A DNA stretch of 64,000 nt from Ammonifex thiophilus (GTDB lineage: Bacteria; Bacillota; Desulfotomaculia; Desulfotomaculales; Ammonificaceae). The first letter of the stretch is position 1. Each line of letters starts with the position of its first letter. The position numbers were made by a program, and so were the translations under genes. The DNA lies in assembly GCF_003368535.1 (NCBI RefSeq), contig NZ_QSLN01000001.1, positions 310,001 to 374,000 of the forward strand, given 5' to 3'. Below the pieces are notes generated by a model that searched no databases, was not told where the DNA came from, and saw nothing but the letters and a program-made list of their open reading frames with translations. This document shows, piece after piece, positions 53,967 through 62,460 of this stretch.

Positions 53967-55268
53967 ATGCGCCTTCTGCTCGTCTCGCCCTTGAGCGGGC
54001 CGCCGGAGGAGAGGAGGAGGGGAAAAGGGCTTCTTCCCCCTCTGAGCCTCCTCACCGTGGCCGGGCTCACACCACCCGAGGTGGAGATTAAGCTGGTGGA
54101 TGAGGCGGTAGAGGAGTTGGAGGTCAGCGCCGAGTGGGATCTGGTAGGGATAACGGCCACCACCGCCCAGGCGCCGCGCGCTTACGAGATAGCCCAGGCC
54201 TTTCGCGCTTTGGGAGTGCCGGTGGTGCTGGGTGGGATCCACCCCACGGCTTTGCCGGAAGAAGCGGCCCAGTATGCCGACGCGGTGGTCATAGGGGAGG
54301 CGGAGGGCCTTTGGCCCCAGGTCATAGCCGATGCCAAGGCGGGAAGGCTCAAACGCTTTTACCGCCACCCTGAAGGTAGGTTCCCCGAGCTAAAAGGCGT
54401 AAGACCGCGGCGGGACCTTTTAAAAAAGGACGCTTATGTGCTTACCAGTACGGTCCAGGTGACGCGGGGCTGCCCCTACGGCTGTGCCTTCTGTTCCGTG
54501 ACCCGCTTTTTTGGCCGCACCTACCGCACCCGCCCCATCCAAGAAGTGCTGGAGGAAGTAGCTAGCCTAAAAGAAAAAGTGATCATCTTTGTGGACGACA
54601 ACATCATGGGCCTTCCCTCGTATGCACGCCGGTTGTTCGAAGCCCTGAAAGGGTTGGGAAAACACTGGCTGAGCCAGGCTTCCCTTCCCCAGCTTCAGGA
54701 CGAGAGCCTCTTGAAGCTGGCCGCCGAGAGCGGCTGTAAGGGGTTGTTCGTGGGCTTTGAAAGTCTTTCCCCGGAGGAACTAAAGAAGGTGAGAAAATTT
54801 CACAACGATACCCGCCGCTACGTCGAGACCATCAAGCGCCTGCACAAATACGGTATCGGCGTCATCGGTTCTTTCATCGTGGGGCTGGATAGCGACGACA
54901 AAAGCGTTTTCGAGCGCATAAAAGAGTTCGCCTTCCGGGCCAAGCTCGACCTCTTGCAGGCCAGTATCCTTACTCCCCTTCCTGGCACGCTGCTTTACGA
55001 AGAGATGGAGCGGGAGGGGAGGATCGTCGACCGGGACTGGTCCAAGTACAACGGCAACCACGTGGTCTTTCGTCCCCGTCTCTTGACCGTGGAGGAGTTG
55101 CAGCGCGGTTTCCGGCAACTCCTTAAAGAAACTTACTCCTGGGGGGGCATTTTGCGGCGGCTTTTGGGCATCCACTGGCGCTGGCCCATCTTTGGGACGC
55201 TCAACCTCATCTTCCGCCAGGGAGTGAAAAGCTACCTCCGTCGCGTGAGGGGGCTGGCAGCAAGTTAA
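53967..55268 (+). CDS. B12-binding-domain radical SAM protein
   Basis: 433 residues. The N-terminal ~150 residues have a Rossmann-like cobalamin-binding-domain fold (LVGITATTAQAPRAYEIAQ, then VVLGGIHPTALPEEA). The DxHxxG cobalamin motif is not evident, so B12 may not be bound tightly. The radical SAM core follows, with CPYGCAFC (CxxxCxxC) near residue 170 binding the 4Fe-4S cluster, then FVDDNIMG and GFESLSPEELKKVRK. It resembles the broad class that includes hopanoid and lipid-tailoring enzymes such as HpnJ-type proteins. The substrate is unknown. A TIM-barrel gene follows after 16 nt. Confidence 0.85.
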   Translation: MRLLLVSPLSGPPEERRRGKGLLPPLSLLTVAGLTPPEVEIKLVDEAVEELEVSAEWDLVGITATTAQAPRAYEIAQAFRALGVPVVLGGIHPTALPEEAAQYADAVVIGEAEGLWPQVIADAKAGRLKRFYRHPEGRFPELKGVRPRRDLLKKDAYVLTSTVQVTRGCPYGCAFCSVTRFFGRTYRTRPIQEVLEEVASLKEKVIIFVDDNIMGLPSYARRLFEALKGLGKHWLSQASLPQLQDESLLKLAAESGCKGLFVGFESLSPEELKKVRKFHNDTRRYVETIKRLHKYGIGVIGSFIVGLDSDDKSVFERIKEFAFRAKLDLLQASILTPLPGTLLYEEMEREGRIVDRDWSKYNGNHVVFRPRLLTVEELQRGFRQLLKETYSWGGILRRLLGIHWRWPIFGTLNLIFRQGVKSYLRRVRGLAAS

Positions 55269-55284
55269 ACTGGAGGGATGAACC

Positions 55285-56202
55285 TTGCTTCAGGTTTCCA
55301 CCTGCGCTATTACCAGCAAGACGGACAAACCGGAAGAGATTCTGTCCTGGCTGGATAAGGTGGGTGCTGAGGCGGTGGAGCTCGAGTACCGGATAAGGGA
55401 GGAGACCTTTTCCAAGCTTAAGCGCGAGCTTCTGCGGGCCGGGATAAAGGTCTTAAGCCTGCACAACTTCTGCCCTCTTCCCGAAGCGGCACCAGAGCCC
55501 AGCGGGGATGCTTTTCTTTTCACTTCCGACGATCCGGATGAGCGGCTTTTGGCCGTGCGGACCACCATAAATACGCTGGAGCAGGCGGCCGACCTGGAAG
55601 CCCGCGCCGTGGTGCTGCACTTGGGCTACGTTCCCTTGCGGGAAGAGGTAGAGGCTTTTACCGCCAAGTGGCGCGAGAAGAAAGACGGACCCGAGGTGGA
55701 AGAAGCGCGGGAAAAACTCAAGGCGCGGCGCTGGCAAGAGGCTTCGGTTTATCTTGACCGGGTGTTCTGGTGCCTCGATCGCATCTTGCAGGCGGCCATG
55801 CGCCTGGAAGTGCAGGTGGGTATCGAAAACCGCTACTACTACCATGAAATACCGCTGCCGGAAGAGGTGGAGGTCATCTTAAATAAGTTTGCTGGGGCTC
55901 CCATAGGGTATTGGCACGATGTGGGGCATGCGCATCACTTGGAGGTGCTGGGCCTGGCCCGGCAGGAAGAGATCCTTAAGCGCTATCAAAATGTGATCAT
56001 AGGGGTGCACCTGCACGATGCCGTAGGGGAGCAGGATCACCTTCCTCCCGGAAGCGGGGAGATAGATCTGGTTCGGGTGTTAAGCTTTATTCCGGCCCAG
56101 GCTTTGAAGGTGGTGGAGGTGGCCAAGGGGAACGACATCACCCGCTTCCGCGAGGGCCTGGATTATCTGCGCCGGCTTTTAGCTAGTCGTACTGTTGGTT
56201 AA
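55285..56202 (+). CDS. Sugar-phosphate isomerase/epimerase-like TIM-barrel protein
   Basis: 305 residues from a TTG after ctggagg. AP-endonuclease-2/xylose-isomerase-like barrel with metal-ligand candidates along the strands: VELEYR near residue 33, LHLGY near 112, GIENRYYYHE near 180, WHDVGHAHHLE near 212 and VHLHDAVG near 244. Such proteins isomerise sugars or act as nucleases; the conserved Glu-Asp-His-Glu set suggests a divalent-metal enzyme. It probably shares a transcript with the radical SAM gene. The reaction cannot be specified. Confidence 0.8.
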   Translation: MLQVSTCAITSKTDKPEEILSWLDKVGAEAVELEYRIREETFSKLKRELLRAGIKVLSLHNFCPLPEAAPEPSGDAFLFTSDDPDERLLAVRTTINTLEQAADLEARAVVLHLGYVPLREEVEAFTAKWREKKDGPEVEEAREKLKARRWQEASVYLDRVFWCLDRILQAAMRLEVQVGIENRYYYHEIPLPEEVEVILNKFAGAPIGYWHDVGHAHHLEVLGLARQEEILKRYQNVIIGVHLHDAVGEQDHLPPGSGEIDLVRVLSFIPAQALKVVEVAKGNDITRFREGLDYLRRLLASRTVG

Positions 56203-56217
56203 TCGAATGTTTTCTTT

Positions 56218-56247
56218 CTGACAATTTTATGTCTGCTGCATTACAAT
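56218..56247 (+). promoter_or_regulatory. Promoter of the chemoreceptor gene
   Basis: CTGACA at 56218-56223, 18-nt spacer, TACAAT at 56242-56247. Looks sigma-A-like rather than flagellar sigma-D-like. Confidence 0.6.
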
Positions 56248-56267
56248 AGTATCTACTTGAATTAGCT

Positions 56268-56349
56268 CACCACCCCTAAAGCTTGTTGGCACAAGGAGCG
56301 ATTATTTAAGACGAGTACAAGTTACCTCATCTAGCTGAGCGGGGTGGTG
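56268..56349 (+). promoter_or_regulatory. Leader stem that would mask the chemoreceptor ribosome-binding site
   Basis: caccacccc (56268-56276) is complementary to ggggtggtg (56341-56349), the putative Shine-Dalgarno region, with about 64 nt between. A T-run (56350-56355) follows at once, so it could alternatively act as an attenuator. No known riboswitch core is recognised inside. Confidence 0.4.
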
Positions 56350-56353
56350 TTTT

Positions 56354-58225
56354 TTGTTTAGCAGTATAAAGAGTCGTTTGCTGGTTGCGCTTTCTCTTAT
56401 TCTTGCCGCCTGTTTTGCTTTCGTTTTGCTTTTAGGCTACTGGCAGGTCAAAAACATTATTTTTGACGAAGAACAAAGGCGCTTCCGCTCGGCCCAGGCG
56501 CTGGTAGAGAATTACCTGGCGGAGACCGGCCGGGGACTTTGCTTGGGGATAGAGAGCGTGGTCAACAATCCTGCGGTGCAGGAGGCCTTTGCGGCCCGGG
56601 ATCGGGAAAAGCTCTTGGCGCTCACGAAACCCATCTGGCAGCAGGTAAAAAACGAGGGAATAGAGCAGTTCCAGTTTCACCTGCCGCCGGCCACCGCCTT
56701 TTTGCGCCTGCACATGCCGGAGAAGTACGGGGACGACCTTTCCTCTTTCCGGGCCACGGTGGTAGAGGCAAACAAGAGCAAGAAGATGGTCTTCGGACTG
56801 GAAGAGGGGAGGGCCGGATTTGGCTTCCGCGCCGTGGCCCCGGTCTTTTACCAAGGCCAGCACGTGGGTAGCGCCGAGTTCGGCCTGGGCTTTACCCAAG
56901 ACCTGCTCAATAAATGGAAAGAGCAGATCGGGGGCGAGTTTTTCGTTTACCGAGCCGGTAAACGGGGTGTGGCCTGGAACGAGCAGAAAGACCTGCTGGT
57001 AGCTACCAAGGAGGAAGACAACTACCCGGTGGACCAGGCGATGATCAACGCTTGCCTGGAGCAGGGGCAGAGCCAGATTGCCTATATAAACGGCGGGCGA
57101 TTGGCGGTGCAGCTCATACCCTTGCGGGACTACAAGGGAGCGACCGTGGGTTACCTTAAGATAGTTAGTGATCGGCAAAAAGTGCTAGGGGATCTGCGCC
57201 AGACCTGGATGAGGATGCTGGGGCTTACCCTTCTTACCATACTCATCCTGGGCGGCGTGCTCTACTTCATTATCCACCGGTTCCTGACGCCCGTTTCTTA
57301 TCTCTTGGAAGACATGGCCCGGGTGGGGCAAGGAGATCTCACCGTGTCCCCTGGATATAAATCCCGCGACGAGATGGGGCGGTTGGCGGAAAGCTTCCGG
57401 CAAATGCTAGGCAATATTCGTTCGCTTTTAACGCGGGTGGCGGCTGCCGCTCAATCTCTGACCAGCGCGGGCGGCAAGTTAGCGGAGAGCGTTAATCAAG
57501 TGACCGCTGGCATCCAGCAGGTAGCCGGCGTGGCCGACAATCTGGCTCAGGTGGCCTACCGTTTAAACGAAGATACCTCAGAGTTGGAGGCGGCGTCGAA
57601 CCGGGCCATTAGGGATGCCGAGGTAGGCGAACGGGCGGTGAATAGCTTGCGCGAGCAGATGGAGAAAATACGCCTCTTGATCGACCAGCTTTCCAGCGCC
57701 ATCCATAGTTTGGGAAACCGCTCTCAGGAGATCGGCCGCTTCGTGGATATGATCGCCGAGATTGCTCAGCAAACCAATCTTCTAGCCTTAAACGCTTCTA
57801 TTGAAGCGGCGCGCGCAGGGGAGCAGGGCCGGGGTTTCGCCGTGGTGGCCGGGGAAGTGCGCAAGTTGGCCGAGGAGTCGGCGCAGGCCGCCATGGAGAT
57901 TGGGACCTTTATCGCCGAGATTCAGGAAGAGACCCGGCGGGCGGTTAAGGATATGGAGAGTAGCGTTTCGGGTATTCAGGAGGGCCTGCGTCTGGCAGAG
58001 GAGCAAGCTAACCAGTTCCGGAGCATTCTGGCCCACATCAAGCGCCTGGCTGCTCAGGTGGAGGGAGTGGCTAAGGCCACCGGTGAAGTCAACGCTGCCA
58101 GCCAGGAGGTAGCAGCCGCTTCCGAGGAGCAGTCGGCCGCTATGGAGCATATTTCTCAGATAGCACAGGAGTTAGCTTCCACCGCTGAGGCGCTGCAAGA
58201 GGAGATGAAGCGTTTCCGCTTGTGA
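56354..58225 (+). CDS. Methyl-accepting chemotaxis protein
   Basis: 623 residues from a TTG. Membrane helix 1 is at about 10-32 and helix 2 at about 285-305; the ~250 residues between form an extracytoplasmic sensor of the single- or double-Cache type ([22 protein letters not shown]). HAMP follows ([20 protein letters not shown]), then the coiled-coil signalling domain with the hairpin tip [23 protein letters not shown]. No typical C-terminal NWETF pentapeptide for CheR. It has its own promoter and leader and no che genes beside it. The signal is unknown; the sensor type suggests a small molecule or redox-related ligand. Confidence 0.93.
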   Translation: MFSSIKSRLLVALSLILAACFAFVLLLGYWQVKNIIFDEEQRRFRSAQALVENYLAETGRGLCLGIESVVNNPAVQEAFAARDREKLLALTKPIWQQVKNEGIEQFQFHLPPATAFLRLHMPEKYGDDLSSFRATVVEANKSKKMVFGLEEGRAGFGFRAVAPVFYQGQHVGSAEFGLGFTQDLLNKWKEQIGGEFFVYRAGKRGVAWNEQKDLLVATKEEDNYPVDQAMINACLEQGQSQIAYINGGRLAVQLIPLRDYKGATVGYLKIVSDRQKVLGDLRQTWMRMLGLTLLTILILGGVLYFIIHRFLTPVSYLLEDMARVGQGDLTVSPGYKSRDEMGRLAESFRQMLGNIRSLLTRVAAAAQSLTSAGGKLAESVNQVTAGIQQVAGVADNLAQVAYRLNEDTSELEAASNRAIRDAEVGERAVNSLREQMEKIRLLIDQLSSAIHSLGNRSQEIGRFVDMIAEIAQQTNLLALNASIEAARAGEQGRGFAVVAGEVRKLAEESAQAAMEIGTFIAEIQEETRRAVKDMESSVSGIQEGLRLAEEQANQFRSILAHIKRLAAQVEGVAKATGEVNAASQEVAAASEEQSAAMEHISQIAQELASTAEALQEEMKRFRL

Positions 58226-58299
58226 TGAATCATAGCGATTGCAAAAAAGTTCAGGCGGGCAGGGAAACGACTTAAGCTTGGCGAACCAATATGGCTGAG

Positions 58300-58404
58300 A
58301 GGTTCCCTCCGAGCCCGATCACCTAAGGCTTTAAGGGCTACGGGATCAGGGCCGACAGGGTGCACCTGGAAACGGGTGCGCCTCCCGGTGCGGAAAGGAG
58401 GGGT
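58300..58404 (+). promoter_or_regulatory. Moco/Tuco-type riboswitch (molybdenum or tungsten cofactor)
   Basis: It contains the characteristic series ccctccgagcc, then gggccgacagggtgcacc, then gggtgcgcctcccgg, then gcggaaaggagg, in the order of the Moco RNA motif. The outer stem pairs ccctcc (58304-58309) with ggagggg (58397-58403). gcccgatc pairs with gatcagggc. It sits ahead of molybdate/tungstate transport genes, a typical location. Which cofactor it prefers is not clear. Confidence 0.88.
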
Positions 58405-58419
58405 GAGGGTAGTTTTTGG

Positions 58420-58450
58420 CCGACCGGGAGGCACCGGTCGGTTTAATTTT
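58420..58450 (+). terminator. Intrinsic terminator of the Moco-type riboswitch
   Basis: Perfect 8-bp stem ccgaccgg (58420-58427) / ccggtcgg (58434-58441) followed by tttaatttt. It lies between the aptamer and the modA start, so cofactor binding probably controls termination. Confidence 0.82.
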
Positions 58451-58474
58451 GCCTAAGGGGGAGGTTAAAGAAGT

Positions 58475-59233
58475 ATGCGAAGATTACTGGCTCTCTTGCT
58501 GCTAGGTGGAATAATTATGACTTTGCTGGCGGGTTGTAAGCAGCAGCCCCAGGCCCAACCCAAGGAGCTCCGGATCTTCGCCGCCGCCGGGCTAAAAAAG
58601 CCCATGGATGAGGTCATTGCCCGCTTCGAGCAGGAAAAGGGAGTGAAGGTGATACCCAACTACGGCCCTTCCGGCGGCCTCTGGGCGCAGATCAAAGAAG
58701 GGCAGCCCTGCGATCTCTTTTACAGCGCCGACTGGATGTACATCGAGATGGCGCAGAAAGAAGGGAAAATTGCCGAGGCCAAAAAGTTCCTGCAGGACGA
58801 GCTGGCCCTGGTGGTGGCCCCCTCAGCCAAGGATAAGGTTAAAAGCGTGGCCGATCTGGCCAAGCCTGGGGTCACCGTGGCCGTATGCGACCCCCGAGCT
58901 CCGGTGGGGGATTACTCAGAAAAGGCCTTAAAGAAGCTGGGCCTCTGGGACAAGATCCAGTCTAACCTCAAGGCCCGTCCCCCTACCGTCAACCAGGCGG
59001 CCATCATGGTGAAGGAAGACCAGATCGACGCCACCTTGATTTTTCAGAGCGTGGCCCAGGCTTACGGCCTAAAACCGGTGGAGCTCATCGGGCCCCAGTA
59101 CACCGGGGAGATCATCTTCGGCGTCGGTGTGATTAAAGGTGGGCACGAGGCCCTGGCCCGGGAGTTTATGAACTACGCCTTCCAGCACGTCGACATCTTC
59201 ACCAAGTACGGGTGGAAGCCCTATGCGCCGTAA
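58475..59233 (+). CDS. modA: Molybdate/tungstate-binding lipoprotein (ModA family)
   Basis: 252 residues; lipobox MTLLAGC (Cys about 24). The mature protein has the ModA pattern: ELRIFAAAGLKKPMDEVIARFEQEKGVKV, then GPSGGLWAQIKEGQPCDLFYSADWMY; written here as separate blocks RIFAAAGLKKPMDEV and GPSGGLWAQI. Ser and other oxyanion contacts are expected in the first of these. gggggagg precedes the ATG. It is the first gene after the riboswitch. Tungstate as well as molybdate may be carried. Confidence 0.9.
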   Translation: MRRLLALLLLGGIIMTLLAGCKQQPQAQPKELRIFAAAGLKKPMDEVIARFEQEKGVKVIPNYGPSGGLWAQIKEGQPCDLFYSADWMYIEMAQKEGKIAEAKKFLQDELALVVAPSAKDKVKSVADLAKPGVTVAVCDPRAPVGDYSEKALKKLGLWDKIQSNLKARPPTVNQAAIMVKEDQIDATLIFQSVAQAYGLKPVELIGPQYTGEIIFGVGVIKGGHEALAREFMNYAFQHVDIFTKYGWKPYAP

Positions 59234-59996
59234 CTTGGTGGAGGCGGTGTTCGTCCCCCTCTTTCTTTTGTTGGTAGTTTTTCCCGTAGTGGCTCTGCTT
59301 TTCCACCTCAACCCGGAAGGCATTAGGCGCACCTTGGCCGACTCCTTTTTCTGGATGAGTGTTAAGAACACCATCCTGGCCGCTCTGGCCGCCGCAGCCC
59401 TTAGCCTTTTTTTGGCCGTGGGCTTCGGGTATTATCACCTGTTCAAGCAACACTCTTACTTTTACCGTCTGGCCAACCTGATGAACGATCTGCCCATCGC
59501 TTTACCCCACACGGTGGCCGGCCTGGCCTTGCTTCTGGCCTTCGGCCGCAAGACCATGGGTTTTCTGGGCAGCACCGGGCTGGCCTTCACCTTGACGGCG
59601 GTCGTTCTGGCCATGTTCTTCGTCTCCTACCCCCTGGCAGCCAGAGCTCTGGCTGCGGCGGTGGACCGGATGGAAAAGGAACTCATTGAGGTGGCCCGGA
59701 CCCTGGGGGATACGCCGGTGGAGGCCTATTTCAAAGTGGCCCTGCCTACCATGGGGGAGGCCCTTTTCGCCGGTTTTATTCTGGCTTTTTCCCGCTCCAT
59801 CAGTGAGTTCGCCGCTGTCATCATGTTCGGCGGCAACCTGCCCGCCCGCACTCAGGTCCTAGCCTCTTATGTTTTCACCAAAGTAGAGGAGGGGGAGCTG
59901 GGTATGGCGGTCACGGCCAGCGCTTTCTGTATCCTGCTCTCGTTGGTGGTGGTCTCCCTTCTCTGGCTGGGAAAGGTGGGGAAACAGCGTGCTTGA
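59223..59996 (+). CDS. modB: Molybdate/tungstate ABC permease (ModB family)
   Basis: 257 residues, about six membrane helices. ABC-importer permease with the EAA loop LIEVARTLGDTPVEAYFKVALP near residue 165, where the ATPase docks, and FSRSISEFAAVIMFGGN, typical of ModB/CysT-type permeases. It overlaps modA by 11 nt and modC by 8 nt. Confidence 0.93.
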   Translation: MRRNLVEAVFVPLFLLLVVFPVVALLFHLNPEGIRRTLADSFFWMSVKNTILAALAAAALSLFLAVGFGYYHLFKQHSYFYRLANLMNDLPIALPHTVAGLALLLAFGRKTMGFLGSTGLAFTLTAVVLAMFFVSYPLAARALAAAVDRMEKELIEVARTLGDTPVEAYFKVALPTMGEALFAGFILAFSRSISEFAAVIMFGGNLPARTQVLASYVFTKVEEGELGMAVTASAFCILLSLVVVSLLWLGKVGKQRA

Positions 59997-60663
59997 GATC
60001 AAAAACCTGGTTAAAGCTTTCAACGGGCGCCCGGTGCTCAAAGGGGTTTCCTTGCAAGTGGGGCCAGAGATCAAGGTGGTGGTGGGGCTCAACGGTAGCG
60101 GTAAATCGACTTTGCTGAAGGTGGTGGCCGGGATTCTGCCCGCCGACGGGGGACAGGTTTTCCTGGATGGTAAAGAGATCACCTCCCTCCCGCCGGAAGA
60201 GAGAGGAATGGGCTATGTACCTCAGCGCCCGGCCCTTTTCCCCCACCTCAGCGTGCGGCAAAACCTTCTTTATGGCTTGCGCGGGAAGCGGGAAGACGCG
60301 GCTTGGGTGCGGCAGGTGGTGGATCTTATGGGTCTGGGGGAGTATCTTGACCGCCGGCCGGCTCAGCTCAGCGGAGGCTATCAGAGCCGCGTGGCTCTGG
60401 CCCGCGCCCTCATTCCCCGCCCCCGGGCCATGCTGCTGGACGAGCCCTTGAGCAGCTTGGACGTGGCCATCAGGCAGAAGCTTTGGGAAGAGTTTCACCG
60501 CGTTTTGCGTTTGCTGGAAGTACCCGTGCTATATGTCACCCACGACCGTGAAGAGGCGGAAAGGGTGGGGGAGAGCTTTGCGCTCCTGGTTGGCGGTGTG
60601 GTCCAGGAAGTGGACTCGGCCCGGCAGGCTTTCGCCGCTCTCCAAAGCGGCGTTTCTGCGTAG
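59989..60663 (+). CDS. modC: Molybdate/tungstate ABC ATPase (ModC-like, no regulatory domain)
   Basis: 224 residues from a GTG. Walker A GLNGSGKST near residue 35, Q-loop YVPQRPALFPHL, signature LSGGYQSRVALARAL, Walker B AMLLDEPLSSLD and the switch VTHDREEA. It lacks the C-terminal MOP-type regulatory domain of E. coli ModC (about 350 residues), so oxyanion inhibition through that domain is not available. It overlaps the next permease gene, in a different frame. Confidence 0.9.
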   Translation: MLEIKNLVKAFNGRPVLKGVSLQVGPEIKVVVGLNGSGKSTLLKVVAGILPADGGQVFLDGKEITSLPPEERGMGYVPQRPALFPHLSVRQNLLYGLRGKREDAAWVRQVVDLMGLGEYLDRRPAQLSGGYQSRVALARALIPRPRAMLLDEPLSSLDVAIRQKLWEEFHRVLRLLEVPVLYVTHDREEAERVGESFALLVGGVVQEVDSARQAFAALQSGVSA

Positions 60664-61669
60664 GCTGGCGGCGGGCGGTCCCCTGGTGGGGCTGGCGGTC
60701 CTGCTGGTGGGGGTCTTTTTCCTTTCCTTTTTTCTTGGCCCTTATCCGGTTCCGCCCTTGCTGCTCCTGAAAGTTCTGCTGGCGCAAGTGTGGTCTTTGC
60801 CCCATACCTGGTCGCCCACCGTGGAGATCGTGGTGCTGCTGGTGCGCCTTCCCCGGATAGTGGCTGCGGTGCTGGCCGGGGCGGCTCTCTCGGTGGCTGG
60901 AGCCGCTTACCAGGGGATGTTCCGCAATCCCCTGGTTTCTCCCGATATCCTGGGCGTTTCGGCGGGGGCGTGCTTCGGGGCTGCCCTCGCTATCTATCTT
61001 TCCTGGGGTTTCTTGGCCATCGAGGTCTCCTCCTTTTCCTGGGGGCTGCTGGCAGTGCTTTTGGCCTGCCTGGCAGCTTCCCGCGTGCGCCACGATCCGG
61101 TGTTGGCCCTGGTGCTCTCCGGTATCTTGGTGGGCACCCTCTTTTCTTCCGCTCTGGCGCTAATTAAGTATCTGGCCGATCCCTATGACCAGCTCCCGGC
61201 CATCACTTTTTGGCTCATGGGGGGCCTGGGAAGGGTGACCTTGCCGCAGCTGAAATGGATGATTGCTCCGGTGCTGCTGGGCGTCCTCCCTCTTTTCCTT
61301 CTGCGCTGGCGGCTGAACGTGCTTTCTCTGGGGGAGGAAGAGGCGCGAGCTCTGGGCCTGAACACCGCCGGGTTGCGGCTGCTGGTGGTGTTTTGCTCCA
61401 CCCTGGCTACCGCGGCCACCGTGGCGGTAAGCGGGATGATCGGCTGGGTGGGGCTGGTGATTCCGCATTTGGCCCGCATCCTGGTGGGACCCGATTACCG
61501 GCGCTTGCTCCCGGCCTCGCTCCTTCTGGGGAGCAGTTACCTCCTTCTGGTGGACGATTTGGCCCGCAGCCTCAGCGTCGCGGAAATCCCCTTGAGCATC
61601 CTTACTTCTCTGGTGGGAGCTCCCTTCTTTTTCTGGTTGCTGCTGCACACGCGGAGGGGATGGGCGTGA
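60596..61669 (+). CDS. FecCD-family ABC permease (MolB-like)
   Basis: 357 residues if started at GTG 60596; the first conserved block is PLVGLAVLLVGVFFLSFFLG, and a start within 60650-60660 would give the usual ~335 residues, so the start is uncertain. About ten helices; family blocks RLPRIVAAVLAGAALSVAGAAYQGMFRNPLVSPDILGVSAGA (in parts) and MIGWVGLVIPHLARI. It is a BtuC/FecD-type permease, a different superfamily branch from ModB. In H. influenzae MolBCA the same architecture imports molybdate and tungstate. It overlaps modC and the following ATPase gene by 10 nt. Confidence 0.82.
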   Translation: MWSRKWTRPGRLSPLSKAAFLRRLAAGGPLVGLAVLLVGVFFLSFFLGPYPVPPLLLLKVLLAQVWSLPHTWSPTVEIVVLLVRLPRIVAAVLAGAALSVAGAAYQGMFRNPLVSPDILGVSAGACFGAALAIYLSWGFLAIEVSSFSWGLLAVLLACLAASRVRHDPVLALVLSGILVGTLFSSALALIKYLADPYDQLPAITFWLMGGLGRVTLPQLKWMIAPVLLGVLPLFLLRWRLNVLSLGEEEARALGLNTAGLRLLVVFCSTLATAATVAVSGMIGWVGLVIPHLARILVGPDYRRLLPASLLLGSSYLLLVDDLARSLSVAEIPLSILTSLVGAPFFFWLLLHTRRGWA

Positions 61670-62439
61670 AGCTGGAAGTGAAGGAGCTCGCCTGCGGCTA
61701 TGGGGGTCGGGTGCAGGGGGTGAGTTTCGCTCTGGAAGCCGGGGAAATAATCTGTCTCCCGGGGCCCAACGGCTCGGGCAAGACCACATTGCTGAAGACG
61801 GTGCTGGGCCTTCTGCCCCCGCTCGGAGGGGAGGTGAGGCTAAACGGGAAGAGACTGAATTACCGGGCGCGCCGCTTCCTAGCCCAGACCATGGGCTACG
61901 TGCCTCAGAATCACATCCCTCCCTTCCCCTTCCGGGTGCTGGAGGTGGTGCTTATGGGGCGCACTCCTCACCTCAGCGCTCTGGCTTCCCCCCGGGACGA
62001 GGACTTAGCTTTGGCCCGCCGCCTGCTGCGAGACCTGGGCATAGCCCATCTGGAGGAGCGCCCCTACACCGAGGTCAGCGGGGGGGAGCGGCAGCTGGTT
62101 CTTATCGCTCGCGCCCTGGCCCAATGCCCTCGCATCCTGCTGCTGGACGAGCCCACCGCTTCGCTAGATTTCGGCAACCAGTTCATGGTGTTGCAGAATC
62201 TGCGGCGTCTGGCCGCTTCCGGTCTGGCCGTCCTTATGACCACGCACTTTCCCGACCACGCCCTGCTTTATGGTCACCGGGTGCTCCTGTTGCGGGGGGG
62301 CGAGGTGGTCGGATATGGCCCGCCGGGGGAGGTGATAACCGAGGAGAGTCTGGCTCGGCTCTACCGGGTAAAAGCTCGCATCGTGCGGGTGCAACTGGAC
62401 GGGGCGGGGGAGGCCCGAATCTGCATTCCCCTAATGTGA
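61660..62439 (+). CDS. FecE/BtuD-family ABC ATPase (MolC-like)
   Basis: 259 residues from the ATG at 61660; longer in-frame starts lie inside the permease gene. Walker A GPNGSGKTT near residue 37, YVPQNHIPPFPF, signature VSGGERQLVLIARALAQ, Walker B ILLLDEPTASLD and switch MTTHFPDHAL. This is the ATPase partner of the FecCD-type permease. A binding protein follows 21 nt later. Confidence 0.88.
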   Translation: MGVKLEVKELACGYGGRVQGVSFALEAGEIICLPGPNGSGKTTLLKTVLGLLPPLGGEVRLNGKRLNYRARRFLAQTMGYVPQNHIPPFPFRVLEVVLMGRTPHLSALASPRDEDLALARRLLRDLGIAHLEERPYTEVSGGERQLVLIARALAQCPRILLLDEPTASLDFGNQFMVLQNLRRLAASGLAVLMTTHFPDHALLYGHRVLLLRGGEVVGYGPPGEVITEESLARLYRVKARIVRVQLDGAGEARICIPLM

Positions 62440-62460
62440 AATTTCTCTGGAGGTGGAGTT

